Assembly (NCBI GenBank): GCA_035235625.1
Contig: CP141140.1
Span: 14,652,685 to 14,716,684, forward strand
From: Saururus chinensis
Taxonomy: Eukaryota > Streptophyta > Magnoliopsida > Piperales > Saururaceae
Direction of reading: 5' to 3'
Length of the DNA stretch: 64,000 nucleotides
The number at the start of each line of letters is the position of its first letter. Position 1 is the first letter of the stretch. The notes beneath the pieces were generated by a model, which saw only the letters and a list, made by a program, of their open reading frames with translations, did no database searches and was not told the origin of the DNA. Both the position numbers and the translations under genes were made by a program. Below are positions 1-11,643 of the stretch, in pieces.

Positions 1-403
1 ATCCATGACGGACACAGACGGAATGAAGGTGAAAGTTTAACATATACTCTTTTGTTCTTAAATTAAGGGTGGTTAGTACAAAAATAAGTTATAATAACAG
101 TAAGATAGTCTAATCTAAAAAATAAATAAATAATGATGTTATAAAAGACATATGAGAGTATAATACATATTTTTTACAATCTTGTTGTGAAGATTAACTA
201 TGTGACATAGGTTAGTAATTTAATATAAAGTAAAAATAATAATAATAATAAAATATATAGTTGGTAGACACGGACGGCTGCGGACACGGCTAGCCCTTGT
301 CCATGTCCGTCCGTATTTGGGATGGACAAAAATAAATGTTGTCCATTTTAGTGCGGACGGACGCGGACGGACACCGGACAAACGGACACTGTTTACACCC
401 CTA
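1..403. mobile_element. right part of a hAT-like non-autonomous element
   Basis: Both the window start and positions 260-403 are rich in the words GGACACGGACGG and GTCCGTCCGT and their complements. The segment ends in GTTTACACCCCTA, the complement of the TAGGGGTGT start common among plant hAT elements. Similar ends occur at about 29917, 34030 and 54136-54802 in this window. The left end lies outside, so the target duplication cannot be checked. An AT-rich middle with a short AAT microsatellite (about 236-251) is non-coding. Confidence 0.5.
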
Positions 404-1005
404 GCTTTAATGGTAAATTTCAAATTGTAACGGGTTAGTGTTTGATTTATGACCCAAATTGTTTAGGATTCTGGTATGAAATAATTTATATGAGTTTTTA
501 CACGAAAAAATGTGTTTGGAAAGGATATGAGGCCTCTGATCATTCACTCCCTATCACCGGTAAGGTCAATAATGTGTCGGTGTCTGCATTGGCGAAATGA
601 GGACAATAAACAGTGCCCTTGCATGAATATCATGTATGCTGATTGGTCATCAACAATGTGACTGATGCATTAGTGTGACATCAGTGAGGTGGGTACTTCT
701 AGCAAACCCACTGTCAATGAAGGTTCAACACGTTGATAGGATTACCAATGGTCATCAGTGTCCTGATCAACACATAAGTAAGTTTACTGATGGTGCCTCA
801 AGATAAATATCTTAGTAATGATTATGCTATATATAAACTATGTAATTAGATGATTTTTGAAGAGTTTTGGGCAAATGATTGGACACATTGAAATAGACGA
901 TAAAATCACTAAAAATTAAAATTTTGGGTGAGGGCCCATAGTTGTAGATAAATCACATAAATCTACAATAAAAAGTGGTATTTTTTCGTGCAAATATTGT
1001 CATGT
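404..1005. repeat. dispersed LTR-like repeat, fragment copy 1
   Basis: This stretch aligns by eye with 31914-32510, from the shared words CTTTAATGGTAAATTTCAAA to a shared AAGTGGT block near the end. The second copy is longer on its left and begins with TGTGACATCC, so both are probably parts of one LTR. Here the left part is missing and a hAT-like end abuts the break. No coding potential is seen. The DNA at 1006-1237 is AT-rich and shows nothing recognisable. Confidence 0.6.
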
Positions 1006-1583
1006 CTAATGTTCTTTCTTATATTTACTTCAAAATTTTAATAAAATCTTATTTCAAAATACGGATATAAATCAAAGGAAACAACAATATTCAAAATGTG
1101 GGAAAACAATTTTTACAAATTAGTCCATCGTTAAACCAAACTAATATTCCCATGCATGACCTAAAATAAAAATATAAAAGTGAAACCTACTATAGCCATG
1201 GTCTTTAAAAATAAATACTTCTAAGACATCTTTAAGTACAAGTGTAAGATCCTTGATCTTAAATTGGGTTTATTTTCATTTTAATTATCGGTTGTCGTGG
1301 GGTTAAAGTATTTTCTGATTTATTCGATGGTTTCGTAAATAAATGATGTTTCTTATAGTTTTAATCAAAACCAACTTTACAATTATTAGTTTTAAGTATT
1401 TTGGGTCAAATCTGAATTTTTGAGATTTTTTTTATTTTTTACTAATTTTCAAAAAATTAGGGTTTGGCGGGACCCCCTGTGGGCCCCACCGGTGAAATTT
1501 AGGTTTTTGGACCAAATTAACCCAGACATCAACACAAGCCTTTATAAAAAATTTCATAATTTTCCCAGGTTTAATTAGTGCTC

Positions 1584-2757
1584 TGATAAGTATAATTTAT
1601 GCGTTATTTTACCCTTAATTATTCTATTTTCTAGTCTCATTTAAGTGTTAATATAGGTTAAATTATTAAATATTAAATTTAATTAGGTTAGAAAAAGCTT
1701 CCATGGTGTTTTGAATTAAATTGGCTTATTTTGCAGATTCTTCATTGGCGATCGAACGGGGTCACTTACCGATCGATCGGTTACACGTGATTTTTAAGAA
1801 AATTCAGTTCAAGCGTTCGAACGGGCATGCAGGGCGATCGATCGGCATAACGCGCAGATTCCTTATTTCACCCAATTTTGAGTCCTTCTTATATCCAACT
1901 CTTTTCTTACGGATCTAATGCCTATATAAAGACTTATTTGGCACGAAATTAAAAGAGAACAAGTAGATTTTCTGAAGAGAAGAAGGAAGAAGAAGATGGA
2001 GAAGAAGCCAAAGCTTTCAATGGAGATTGAATTACTTTCTTCTACCATGGAAGGCTAAACTATTCTTTTACTTAGGAGTTGATGAATCTATAGATAAGTT
2101 TCAATTTCTTTTCTTTTTAATTTAGATCTCGGTTGTGAATTATGACAATTGTATGATAAGGATTTCCTTTTTAATGGAAGAGCTTTTTAATGTTTATTCA
2201 ATTCTATGTTGATTTATTGTCTTGTAGATGATAGATTGATGTGGTTTTGATATTTGCATCAATTCTAATTTCTGTGATTTAGATGAGATGGTCATACAAT
2301 AGTTTTAATGTTCAGATAATTAAGGACTTGGATGAGTTATACTAAGATTAGACGGGTCATGCCTATAGCTATTTAGTGTAGATGATTCGTGCTATTGTCG
2401 AAGATAGTTCATGCCATGGAAATTAATTAATGATTCTTTCTGAAGTAATTCTAGCTTGTAGCTGAGAATACTTGTTCATATTCACACTAGATTTAGATTA
2501 AAAGTTAAGGAATTGTTATGGTTCTATAGTGGATTCGATTTCCTAAGTAAAATCTATCACATTAATCTCTTGTTTTTAAACTAGTTGTTTTCTTTTCCTT
2601 TACTTAATTAAAGTTTAAGTTGTTTTACTTTCAAATCAATAAATTCCTTTTTATATTTAGTAATTATTCATCCGTCCCTGAGGTTCGACAACCCTTAGAT
2701 ACTTATCCTAGTACAATTACCTTGTACACTTGCAAAGGGTTTAATTATAAACGATCA
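1584..2757 (+). mobile_element. 5' LTR of the nested Athila-like Ty3/gypsy element
   Basis: The segment starts TGATAAGTATAA exactly where homology to LTR-B stops and ends ACGATCA six bases before a primer-binding site. It has a good TATA box (1923-1930), followed by an AG-rich leader. About 80-180 bp upstream of the TATA box lies a cluster of GATCGATCGG and GTTCGAACGG words. No second copy of this LTR exists before 6198, so the element is 3'-truncated. Confidence 0.65.
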
Positions 2758-2763
2758 AGTTTT

Positions 2764-2781
2764 TGGCGCCGTTGCCGGGGA
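2764..2781 (+). promoter_or_regulatory. primer-binding site, tRNA-Asp type
   Basis: TGGCGCCGTTGCCGGGGA is complementary to the 3' end of plant tRNA-Asp, allowing for a mismatch, and is the usual primer-binding site of Athila/Tat-type Ty3/gypsy elements. It lies 6 nt after the LTR end at 2757 and fixes the element as plus-strand. Confidence 0.75.
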
Positions 2782-3210
2782 CGGTGTTGATTTGTTATCA
2801 AATTAGCTTTAGGATAATTATAGATACTTTAGTTTCAGTTTACTTATTTTTTAGTTTAATTCTTAGTTTCTTACCTTCTTTTAATTTTATCTTGTAGTTG
2901 AGTTGAAGGTGTTCTCTACACTTGTGGCCACAAGTGGACATTGACAAGCTTCTCTTCGGTTTGCAAGATCCTTTTTCCCTTTTTATTCTTTTTCCTTAGT
3001 TATTTTTGCTTCATCTTTCTCTTTTTATACTTTAAATTGTGTGGTGTGTTTGTTGTGTATGCGTGGTCGTCGCTCCTTACTCCCCGATTAGTGCCATTTG
3101 ACCACGAGCACGAGCGGACATCTAGGAGAGTTGAGTTGCCCTCGACCTACATCCCTACACCCCCAAACTCTCCCACCAATTCCTCCACCCACACTACCTC
3201 TACCATCATC

Positions 3211-5640
3211 ATGGCTGAACATCAGTTAGATGCACCACTTAAAGCTCTAAGGGAGTATTACACTCCTAATGAGTACACCTCCCCTTCATGCATTAGGTTG
3301 CCAGCGGTTGCTGCACAAAATTATGAAATTAAGCCCAATGTCATTCAAATGCTTCCATCTTTTTATGGACTTAATAATGAAAACCCGTATAGGCACCTAG
3401 ATGACTTCTTAGAAATATGCACAACTTTTAAGCTCTCAAATTTAACCGATGAAGCTGTTAAACTTCGCCTTTTCCCTTTCACATTGAAAGATAAGGCTAA
3501 GGAATGGCTTCACTCTTTAGAGCCAAACACTATCACAACTTGGACCCAAATGCAACAAGAATTCCTTAAAAAGTACTTCCCCATAGGTAAGACCAACCAA
3601 ATGAGAAAGGCCATAACCACCTTTGCCCAACTTCCCACTGAACAGTTCCATGAGAGTTTGGATAGACTTAAGGACCTTCTTAGGAGGTGTCCTCATCATG
3701 CTGTCCCTAAGTGGCAATTAGTGCAACGTTTTTATGAGGGTCTTACTGAACAAAATCGTCATCTCGTTGATGCAAGTTGTGGGGGTACCTTTTTACTAAA
3801 AAATGAAAATGAGGCATGAAAACTTTTTGAGGACTTGAGTGAAAATTCTCTCCAACATGCTGCGTTGAATAGAAATGAGAGTGGCCTATCTACCTTAAAC
3901 AATGCCCCCTCTAGGGGTGGCTTGTATGAAGTTAAAAATCCATTAGACATCTCCTCTAAAGTTGATACTTTAAGTAGGAAGCTTGACCTCCTTATGACTT
4001 CAACACATCAGCCCACTCCCTTCACTCAAGATGCATGCACAATATGCCTTAGCCCAGCCCATACTATCATGGAGTGCCCCTCTGCCTCTCAATTTCCTGA
4101 GCTTGTCCAAGACCATGTGAATGCTATCCAATCCTTCCCTAGGGCTGAAAATAATCCATTTTCAAACACATATAACCCTGGGTGGAGGAATCATCCTAAC
4201 TTTTCCTGGCGGGCACAAAACCAAGGGGTTATGGGTAACCAAATTCCTAGACAACCATTCCAAGTCCCACCAGCCCATATCCACCAACCTCAAGTCCAAC
4301 ATCCATATGTCCAACCTAATAGGAGTCCAAGATTTGAAGAAAAGGTTTTGAGTGCCCTCCAAGGCATTCAATCTCAATCTCAACTCCTTCACTCACACAC
4401 ACAATCTATAGCAAAGTTAGAAGCTCAAATTGGACAACTAGCCAATGCTATAAATAAGAGAGAGATGGGAACATTGCCAAGTCAACCTCTACAAAACCCT
4501 AAAGGTCAATTTCAGGTAGAGGGAGCTCCTTCTTCTAATGAACATGTTAATTCCATAATGACCCTTAGGAGTGGGAAGATTGTTGACAAGAATGTTTGGG
4601 GGACACTAGTGACAGATGATAGGAGTGAGGAGTTAGACAATTCAGCCCCTAATGAGCCTCAAGTAGAAGTTAGTGCACCACATGAGAAGGAGTTTGTATC
4701 TCCTTCCCCTTCCTCAGAGCCACAACCTAAGACCACTTCAAAGGGATCTTATATCCCTAAGGCACCTTTTTCTCAGTGTCTTGACATGGCCCCACCATTT
4801 AGAAAGAGCACAGCAAGGACTGATGAGATTCTTGAGACTTTTAAACAAGTCAAAATTAATCTCCCCCTCTTAGATGCCATTAAGCAAGTCCCTGCTTATG
4901 CTAAGTTCCTCAAAGACCTATGTACTCAAAAGCGTAAATCTAAGACCCATGTGTCTAAGAAGGTCTTTCTCACCGAGCAAGTTAGCTCTCTTTTGAAGTT
5001 TGACACCCCACCTAAGTATAAGGACCCTGGAGTGCCTACTATTTCTTGTGTCATAGGCGATCACTCCATTCATAGAGCCCTCCTTGACCTTGGTGCGAGT
5101 GTTAATCTACTCCCTTACTCGGTGTATGAGCAATTAGGGTTAGGTGAATTGCAGCCTACATCAGTTACCTTACAGCTAGCCGACCGTTCCGTGCGTAAGC
5201 CTCGAGGAGTCATTGAGGATGTCTTAGTGAAAGTTGACCGGTTCTTCTTCCCTGTTGACTTTCTTGTCTTAGATATGGAACCGGTCTGTAATACCACACA
5301 TCAAATTCCCGTCATTCTAGGTCGCCCCTTCCTTGCCACTGCCAATGCTTGTATCAATTGTCGAACGGGAGTGATGGAGATATCCTTTGGGAATATGAAT
5401 GTGAGGCTGAATGTGTTCCATGCATCTAACCAACCACCTGTTGAGTGTGACTTTGAGTGCTTAATGGTTGACCATTTAGATGACCTAGTCAATGAAGCCC
5501 TTCCCCTTACCCTAATGAGAGATGTTCTTGAATTAACTTTACTATACCCAGGGTTAGAGGAGTCCCTTATTGATCCATCTTTGGAGGTTTTGGTGATGTG
5601 TATGGGTGATCAGAAAATGATACATCTTGTCAATAATTGA
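3211..5640 (+). pseudogene. gag-protease polyprotein of an Athila-like retrotransposon, one internal stop, 3'-truncated
   Basis: From the ATG at 3211 the frame encodes a retrotransposon gag domain with the family words RLFPFTLKDKAKEWL, FLKKYFP and the LLRRCPHH box. It is broken by one TGA at 3817-3819 and continues in the same frame to 5640. The second part has a C-x2-C-x4-H-x4-C zinc knuckle (CTICLSPAHTIMEC, about 4036-4077), a Gln/Pro-rich linker and a retroviral-type aspartic protease. The protease active site reads LLDLGASVNLLP, the DLGAS form usual in Athila elements, followed by PVILGRPFLATA. Reverse transcriptase, RNase H and integrase are absent: the frame runs into LTR-A sequence at about 5606, and its last ~11 residues come from that fusion. 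An open stretch upstream of 3211 (2941-3210) lacks a good start and is probably leader. Confidence 0.85.
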
Positions 5641-6224
5641 TCTGAATTGTTATATTACTATACCGTCGTGTTTTTGATGATTATTGTTATACTAAAAACC
5701 ATTGCTGAGTTGTTAAACTCACCCCTCTTTCTTGTGCTTTTACTTTGGGGCTGTGTGGCGTGACACGCAGATGGACAGGATCTCCTCTATGAGGAAAGGT
5801 CGGAGACGACTTAGGAATAGACGTGGAGTCTTCTTGTGGCTTGTTTCCTTGTTTATGCTTTTATGTTAGAACCTATGTGTGTGGTTCTCATTTTGGTTTG
5901 TGCTACATTATTATGTTGGATTGTTTGAGACTCATTTTGGGAGCCTAGAGTGGGCTATGAATTAATGTAGTATGTGGGTTTGAGATTTTAGTTATCTTAG
6001 AGTTAAAGTAACTCTTTTGATTCTATTTATTTACTCTTGCTCAAAGTAGTGCGTATACTCTGTAATTTTGTTAGATCGCCCATGATTATGGCATAAGTCT
6101 TCCGCTAAACCATCTGTCAATTCTCCTTGTCGCCCCTATGCACTTGATAGGTCCCTAGACCGGGTTCGGCTCAGGTCGAGCTGTGCCGGGGCGTGACAAC
6201 AAGTTTTTCAATAGTCTTGAGTTC

Positions 6225-7264
6225 TAAATCATACATATATGCATAAGTCTAAAAAAAATAACACATTGAACTCTCACTTTACCTAATACATAAGACTGTG
6301 ACATAAAAATAACATAGCCTCAATACGAGTCCACTACACACCAAGGTTGATGAAGAATGGCCCACCAAAGGCAACAAAGTCCAATCTAAAAAGCTCTCGG
6401 TCAAACTTGCAAAAGCCTCTGGATCAAGGGCTAGAAAAATAGAAAATTTGAGTATTTCCATACCCAATATGCAACTACACATGAAACAAGAAATATATGC
6501 AACATAAACCATGTCTCACACACAAACCATCACACTACCTGAACTTACACTTACTCTTATAGTATACTCTTCCACTTATACTAAATTAGAGTCTTACTAA
6601 CTTACCCATACAATCATACACATATCCGTACAACTTACAGGTACTCATATAAACTTACTCATATATTCTTACTTATACGACCTTACTCGTACATTCTTAC
6701 TTGTATGACTTTGCTCGTACAAACTTATTCTTACTCAAAAGCTTACTCTTACTGTCTTCCTTAGAAGCTCACACTTACACTTACTCTGAATCTTACATAT
6801 ACCACTTACTTAAAATTTGATATATATGAATAACTCTTCATGTCAAACACATATTATCAATAATTGAAGCTCATTTCGAAAAGGAAAGGAATGTCACTCG
6901 GGCATCATCTTAACCTCCGGAGAGTAACTAAATGTCATAGACTTTTCCGAAGGCAAGACACATATGGCACAAGATCAAACAACTAAAAGCATATTCGTGA
7001 TACAACTTTCCTAAGCGCACAAATGTCCACTCTCATGGCCATACAATGCTAACTAAAGGTCATACAATGCCAACTAAGGACAAAATTATATGGTGCCACT
7101 CTTGGGTAGAAATCTTATATTGTCACTCTTAGGCAGACATATAGTATCATCTATAAGCCGAAAAATATATAATGCCCACAAAGGGCAAAAACTTACAGCA
7201 TTCTCAATATAGGATCAAGCATCTGGGTCAAAATACAACACCAAGGCCAAATTCTACATGATAA
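6225..7264. repeat. dispersed repeat R, copy 1 left part
   Basis: The stretch matches 52880-53880: both hold an AACTTGCAAAAGCCTC block, a run of CTTACTC/TACTCTTAC words, and a series built on ACAATGCCACTCTTGGG. The repeat resumes after solo LTR-D at 8829. It may be internal or LTR sequence of an unrecognised retroelement. Small open frames, such as the one at 6279-6512, look fortuitous. Confidence 0.6.
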
Positions 7265-8828
7265 TGTAACACCCCTCAAAATTTTGAAATAAAAGAAAAT
7301 ATTTTTTTTGAAAACGTAACAAAATTTAATTCTTAATACCAAGGATCACCGTGTACCAAAAGAGTAATTACAACTCATTTTGTATTATACAAAGATTTTC
7401 AAAATTGGGCATAATGTTTATACTGACTAATGTTAATACAAACATTACATAAATTACAAAAAAGGTACATAAACTATAATTTAATAAAGCTCTTCATCAA
7501 CTCCTTTAGATTCGAATGTCACACTTGCAGAATATGAGGGTGGGTGAATAAATTCATACTCAGTAGGTTAAGTTAAGTTCTAAAAATATGCTTCGTGCAC
7601 ATAAAAATCATGTCATCTTTCTTTTAAAATCATTCAGAAAATGATAAGTCCAAAAACGTGGTCACAGAATGTCGCGAAACCAGACAACTTACACTCATGC
7701 TTATGGGGTGACGGAAGACGGAATGAAAGGGATTTTCCTATGATATCCTAGTTCATGTGCGGGCCAGAGCCAAATGTGGCGGTATCCAGAATCATCATCA
7801 TAATAATTCTTAGTTTTGAGAAACTAAGAACTATCCAGATGGTACAGTTACTCAAAACTTGGATAAATTTTTGAAAGGAGGAGATGCTTTTAAAGAGAAT
7901 TTTTTTTCAAAAAAATTAGAAGAAAACCTGTAGCAAAACTTTGGCGAGTCAAAATCTCGACATACGATTAGAATTTAAAACTACCTACCTATAACACATA
8001 CGAAGTATAATAATCCCCTCGTAGAATATAAAGAAAATCCTTCCTTAAAATATTAGCCTTCGGGTAGTCAACTTGGCAGAATAACCTTCCCAACGCGTAC
8101 AACACCGTTGATTTAGTAGGGTACGGCTTTTGAACTGGCTAAAAAGGGTTTGAAATGGTCCAAAAATAGTAAAAAGAAGAAAGGGGGATTAGGAAAGAGG
8201 TAGGGTTTTCTTGACTTTAGAGAGGTCACCTCGAGAAAATGACCCTTCAATGCGTAAAGCACCCTTGATTTAGTACGAAACGGGTCTTGGTTTGGCTGAA
8301 TTGGACTTAAAACAGGTCAGAATAAGTGAAAATGGTGAAAGGGTGAAGAAATAGACTTAGGTAAAAAAAAATGGCCGGAGGAAAGTTTTTATAAGTGCCG
8401 GAGGTGGTGGCGAGCCGCCAAAAATGGTGGTGCACGTGATGAATGTGCGCTTATCGTGCGCCTTGTTGCTGAGCTGCGCACTGCGCCACATCGCGCCGAT
8501 TTTTTTTTCACATTAACTTCAAATAAACTTAACTTCCTATCCCAAACTCAGTTTTGCGCATTTTTCGTATCGTTGAGCTCGTATTGACGACCACTACGAG
8601 ACTAGGCTACTTATGAGCTAGTTTACCACACTTTAAAAGTGGGTCTTGCCAGTAGAACATGCTTCCCGAGGTCATAACTTTCGTTCTCGACTTCCGATTT
8701 ATACATTTTATGACTTGTTATGCTCGTCTCTACGAGCTCTAACTGACACTTATGAAATTATTAAATAATAAACTTTAAAAAATTATTTGGAAAAAAGAGA
8801 TTGTGTTAAAAAAATTAGGGTCATTACA
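7265..8828 (+). mobile_element. solo LTR-D, 5-bp target duplication GATAA
   Basis: The segment begins TGTAACACCCC and ends GGTCATTACA, with GATAA on both sides (7260-7264 and 8829-8833). It has no primer-binding site, polypurine tract or coding region, which is the signature of a solo LTR. Near its 3' end it has a GC-rich block containing CCAAAAATGGTGG and then an AACTTCCTA word. LTR-C (21862-23854) has the same arrangement, so the two belong to one broad family. Confidence 0.85.
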
Positions 8829-8975
8829 GATAACAACATAATTATTCCTAGAAAGATGTTCAACCGATTACTTATTAGCTAACTCAAATACAAAACTTAA
8901 TTCGTCGAAACCCCTATTCTCAAACTCGCAACATTATCGAATTAGGTTTACTTAGAGTTCAAATTCATTTCGTTT
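8829..8975. repeat. dispersed repeat R, copy 1 right part
   Basis: This continues the repeat interrupted by solo LTR-D. It aligns with about 56745-56850 through blocks such as CTCAAACTCRCAA and AATTCAAATTTT/AGTTCAAATTCA. It abuts the decayed LINE ORF1 copy that begins near 8985. Confidence 0.5.
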
Positions 8976-8984
8976 CACTAAATA

Positions 8985-10040
8985 AGAGCCAACATTAACC
9001 ACATACTCTAGGGACTTGTCCACTTCCACACGTTTCTTGTTAAACTTGCAAATGCTCGTTGAGTGTCCAAGCCTCCAGCAACTAGCACAGTAAAACGGCA
9101 ATTTCTCATAGTTGATGTCTTAGCCAAAATTCTGCCTCTTCAACAGCAATCCAAACTCTGTGAGGAAGCTCTTTAAGGAGATCAACCTTCACACACACTC
9201 TGGCAACATTTGTTCTGCACGAATCCTTCGTTGGACCATCTGTGTAGAGAACTCGCCCAACGAGTGAAGCAATGGAGTGTAACAGATCCTCTTGAAAGAA
9301 GGCCACATAGCAGAGGAAATGAAACCCATATAGCAGCATCCTCCCCATCAGAAGTTCAGAAACTAAGAGTCCATTTAACACCCTCATCAGATGCCCGTCA
9401 ATGAACCATCGGTTTCTAAGTCAAATGCAAATCGTGTCTGCTTCATTATCCAGTCTAACAAGGACATGCTTATTATCTAGCAATGTGATTGACCAAAGGC
9501 CCTTTAGTTTTCATTCCCTGCCAACCCATGCTCTGATCATCTCCAAGCTCGGCCTATGATGAGGAAACTTCCCAACAAGAGAAAATTTGAACTTTTCAGA
9601 GGCTGCATCAATGTGAGACTGTTCAAGGAAGACATGGGTTCAAATTTTCTCTTAAAAATTTGCCATCTCTGTGGAAAATGTGAGGTCCTTATATAGTCCA
9701 TTGATTTGTGATTCTGCTAGTAAAGTTCATATCCATGCTTCTCCGGAAACCATTGCTAAGCAAATGGTGCTTGTGATTAGCACTCGGGCATGAAGAAGCT
9801 TGAAAAGTCAACTAACTTGCTCCTGCTAATCAGACTGCGAGCACTTGCCGCGAAATTTCCAATTGCCACGCCTTGGCTCAATGGAAAAACCATGTAACGC
9901 GGTTTGTACTTGTCGAGTCAAGGAGGATGAGGCAGAGGGACCCATAAGGAAAGAGATATCACCCACCCGTGGAGGGCCCCCCTTTCCCCTCCAGATTTCG
10001 CCTCTCTCAGTCTCCCTCCTCCTCCGGTTCTAGCAGAGGA
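8985..10040 (-). pseudogene. decayed copy of LINE ORF1 (DUF4283/zinc-knuckle protein) with its 5' leader
   Basis: The minus strand matches about 15612-16890 closely. The clearest stretch (9106-9387) reads DLLHSIASLVGRVLYTDGPTK and VDLLKELPHRV, against near-identical residues in the intact copy. Frames are broken. About 300 bp of the N-terminal Ala/Pro-rich region is missing near 9640, and the zinc-knuckle part lies beyond a frame break near 9106. Homology continues upstream of the start codon (about 9840-10040), so the shared unit includes 5' leader. The 3' end is cut at repeat R. Confidence 0.75.
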
Positions 10041-11643
10041 AGGGACAGGCCCGAGAAAGGTACCCTGCGACCACAACAATAACTCGAAATCAGATCTAAT
10101 TTCCGTTGAAAAACTGTCTTGTGTTCACTAGTTGTGTCAACTCCAGTAGCTTTTGGCAGGAATTTTGTCACAAACTGCAGTTTTCAACAAGTCCTAATTG
10201 TTAAAAAGAAAAACACAATTTTTCCTCCTTATTGCCTGCTGATCTTTTGGCAGTACGCATTCATATTTCTAATGACATATATACCAGAAAAAAGAAAAGT
10301 TTAGAATTTCTATATGAAACGATATTTTTTTCTCCTTTGGCAAAAGATGGAAATCCAAGAACCCGAACCATCTTCCATTTGACATGCAGAATAGAACATT
10401 AGAGTTTTATTGCTTCCCCTACCATTCATCATTTTTTTCCGAAAAAAAAATCATTTATCCCTTCCATGCCAAATGCCATTAAATTATCATAAGTAAAGGC
10501 CAAAGAAAAATAACACCCAACTCAAATAAGGAGTCACCATCCATTGGTGGCATGCCGGTTGCCGCTTTTCCGCATTAAATACCCTCCGCCGTGTATTAGG
10601 AGAGAGAAGCAGCAGCAGAGACAAGGAAGAAGACGAGAAGCCGTGTAGCGGGGCGTCAGCGTGGGCCGACTCAACGAAACTACTGGGCCAGAAATCGGAT
10701 CATAGTGGATGCCTAACATCGGATACATGTACAACATGTTTGAGTTGCCAGCCCAAATTGGCCCAACTGGCAAAAGAATTCGCACATCTTAACTGTGACC
10801 GGTGATCGTTCTTTGAAAATTACACAATTTCAAAAATTCCTTCGGTTGTTCAATTCATAGCCTTAAATGTGTTAATGTAATTGACAAAACAGGCTGAATT
10901 AAACAACTTGAGCTGGTGGACCCATTAACGTGTCCCTTTGGTTTGATGCCTTCAAATTTAAGACTACACACGCAAAAGTGGCTGCATTTTTTCTCTGTTT
11001 TTTTTGCGCTTGGATCAGTTACTAGAGTCTAGACTATGCCTTGTTTTTTTTTTGTCTATGTTAGCACATGCAAAATTATACTCCTAGTTATAACAATCAC
11101 AATCAATTTCCTCTTTATGCGACAGAGAAGCCCTGCCCCATCATTTCTGTCATCCGTTACTGCCATTGCTTTGATTCATAATTCAAAGATAAACGCTGCT
11201 AAAAAGGCGGAATTTGTAAAGATAATCTGCACTCACAATGTCCTTTTGCAAAAGATTTTTCAGAATGGGCTTTGTCTTGATTTCACTAATTAGGTGCTCT
11301 CCTGTTAATACAACACAAAACCCAGACACCAATGGCAGAAAAGCCAAGTGACGAATTTGACCTCCATGGCCTACAGCAGCTTCATAAGAACAAGGTCAGC
11401 TCTGCAGATGACATTTTCCACAAGTTGTGAAGAAATAACTGCAGGTGATACAATTGCCCCATAAAAATTCATATGCAGTTATACAGAAACGATTAATTCA
11501 CCTTAGATAAAAATTGAGCCAGTAGCTAAAAGGCACTAGTGTTGGACCACTCTACAACTAGGACGTAAATTATTGAAAAGAAATAAGAGAAAACAATAAC
11601 AAGTAAATATTCTTTCTTCTTCTTTAAGTTGTGCATCTGTACC
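10041..11643. other. intergenic, no supported gene
   Basis: The stretch holds AT-rich sequence with short open frames (for example 10119-10304, 10534-10785 and 11036-11293) that show no recognisable domain, codon bias or splice context. It is the downstream side of the SERK-like kinase gene, so its 3' UTR and polyadenylation signals should lie around 11300-11643, but no single signal is convincing. Confidence 0.5.

Larger units (their letters stand above)
1243..6198 (+). mobile_element. LTR-A: LTR retrotransposon unit flanked by 5-bp target duplication, carrying a nested element
   Basis: The unit begins TGTAAGATCC and ends GGGGCGTGACA, and is flanked on both sides by ACAAG (1238-1242 and 6199-6203). 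Its first ~338 bp match the start of LTR-B (20382-20717) and its last ~590 bp (from about 5606) match the end of LTR-B (about 25140-25730). The middle (about 1581-5605) has no counterpart in LTR-B. It carries a different LTR, a primer-binding site and gag-protease sequence. The simplest reading is a solo LTR of the LTR-B family with a foreign element inserted and then partly deleted. Confidence 0.75.

Noticed and set aside
10534-10785. 83-residue minus-strand frame
   Set aside because: No family resemblance and a Cys/Leu-rich composition; considered chance.
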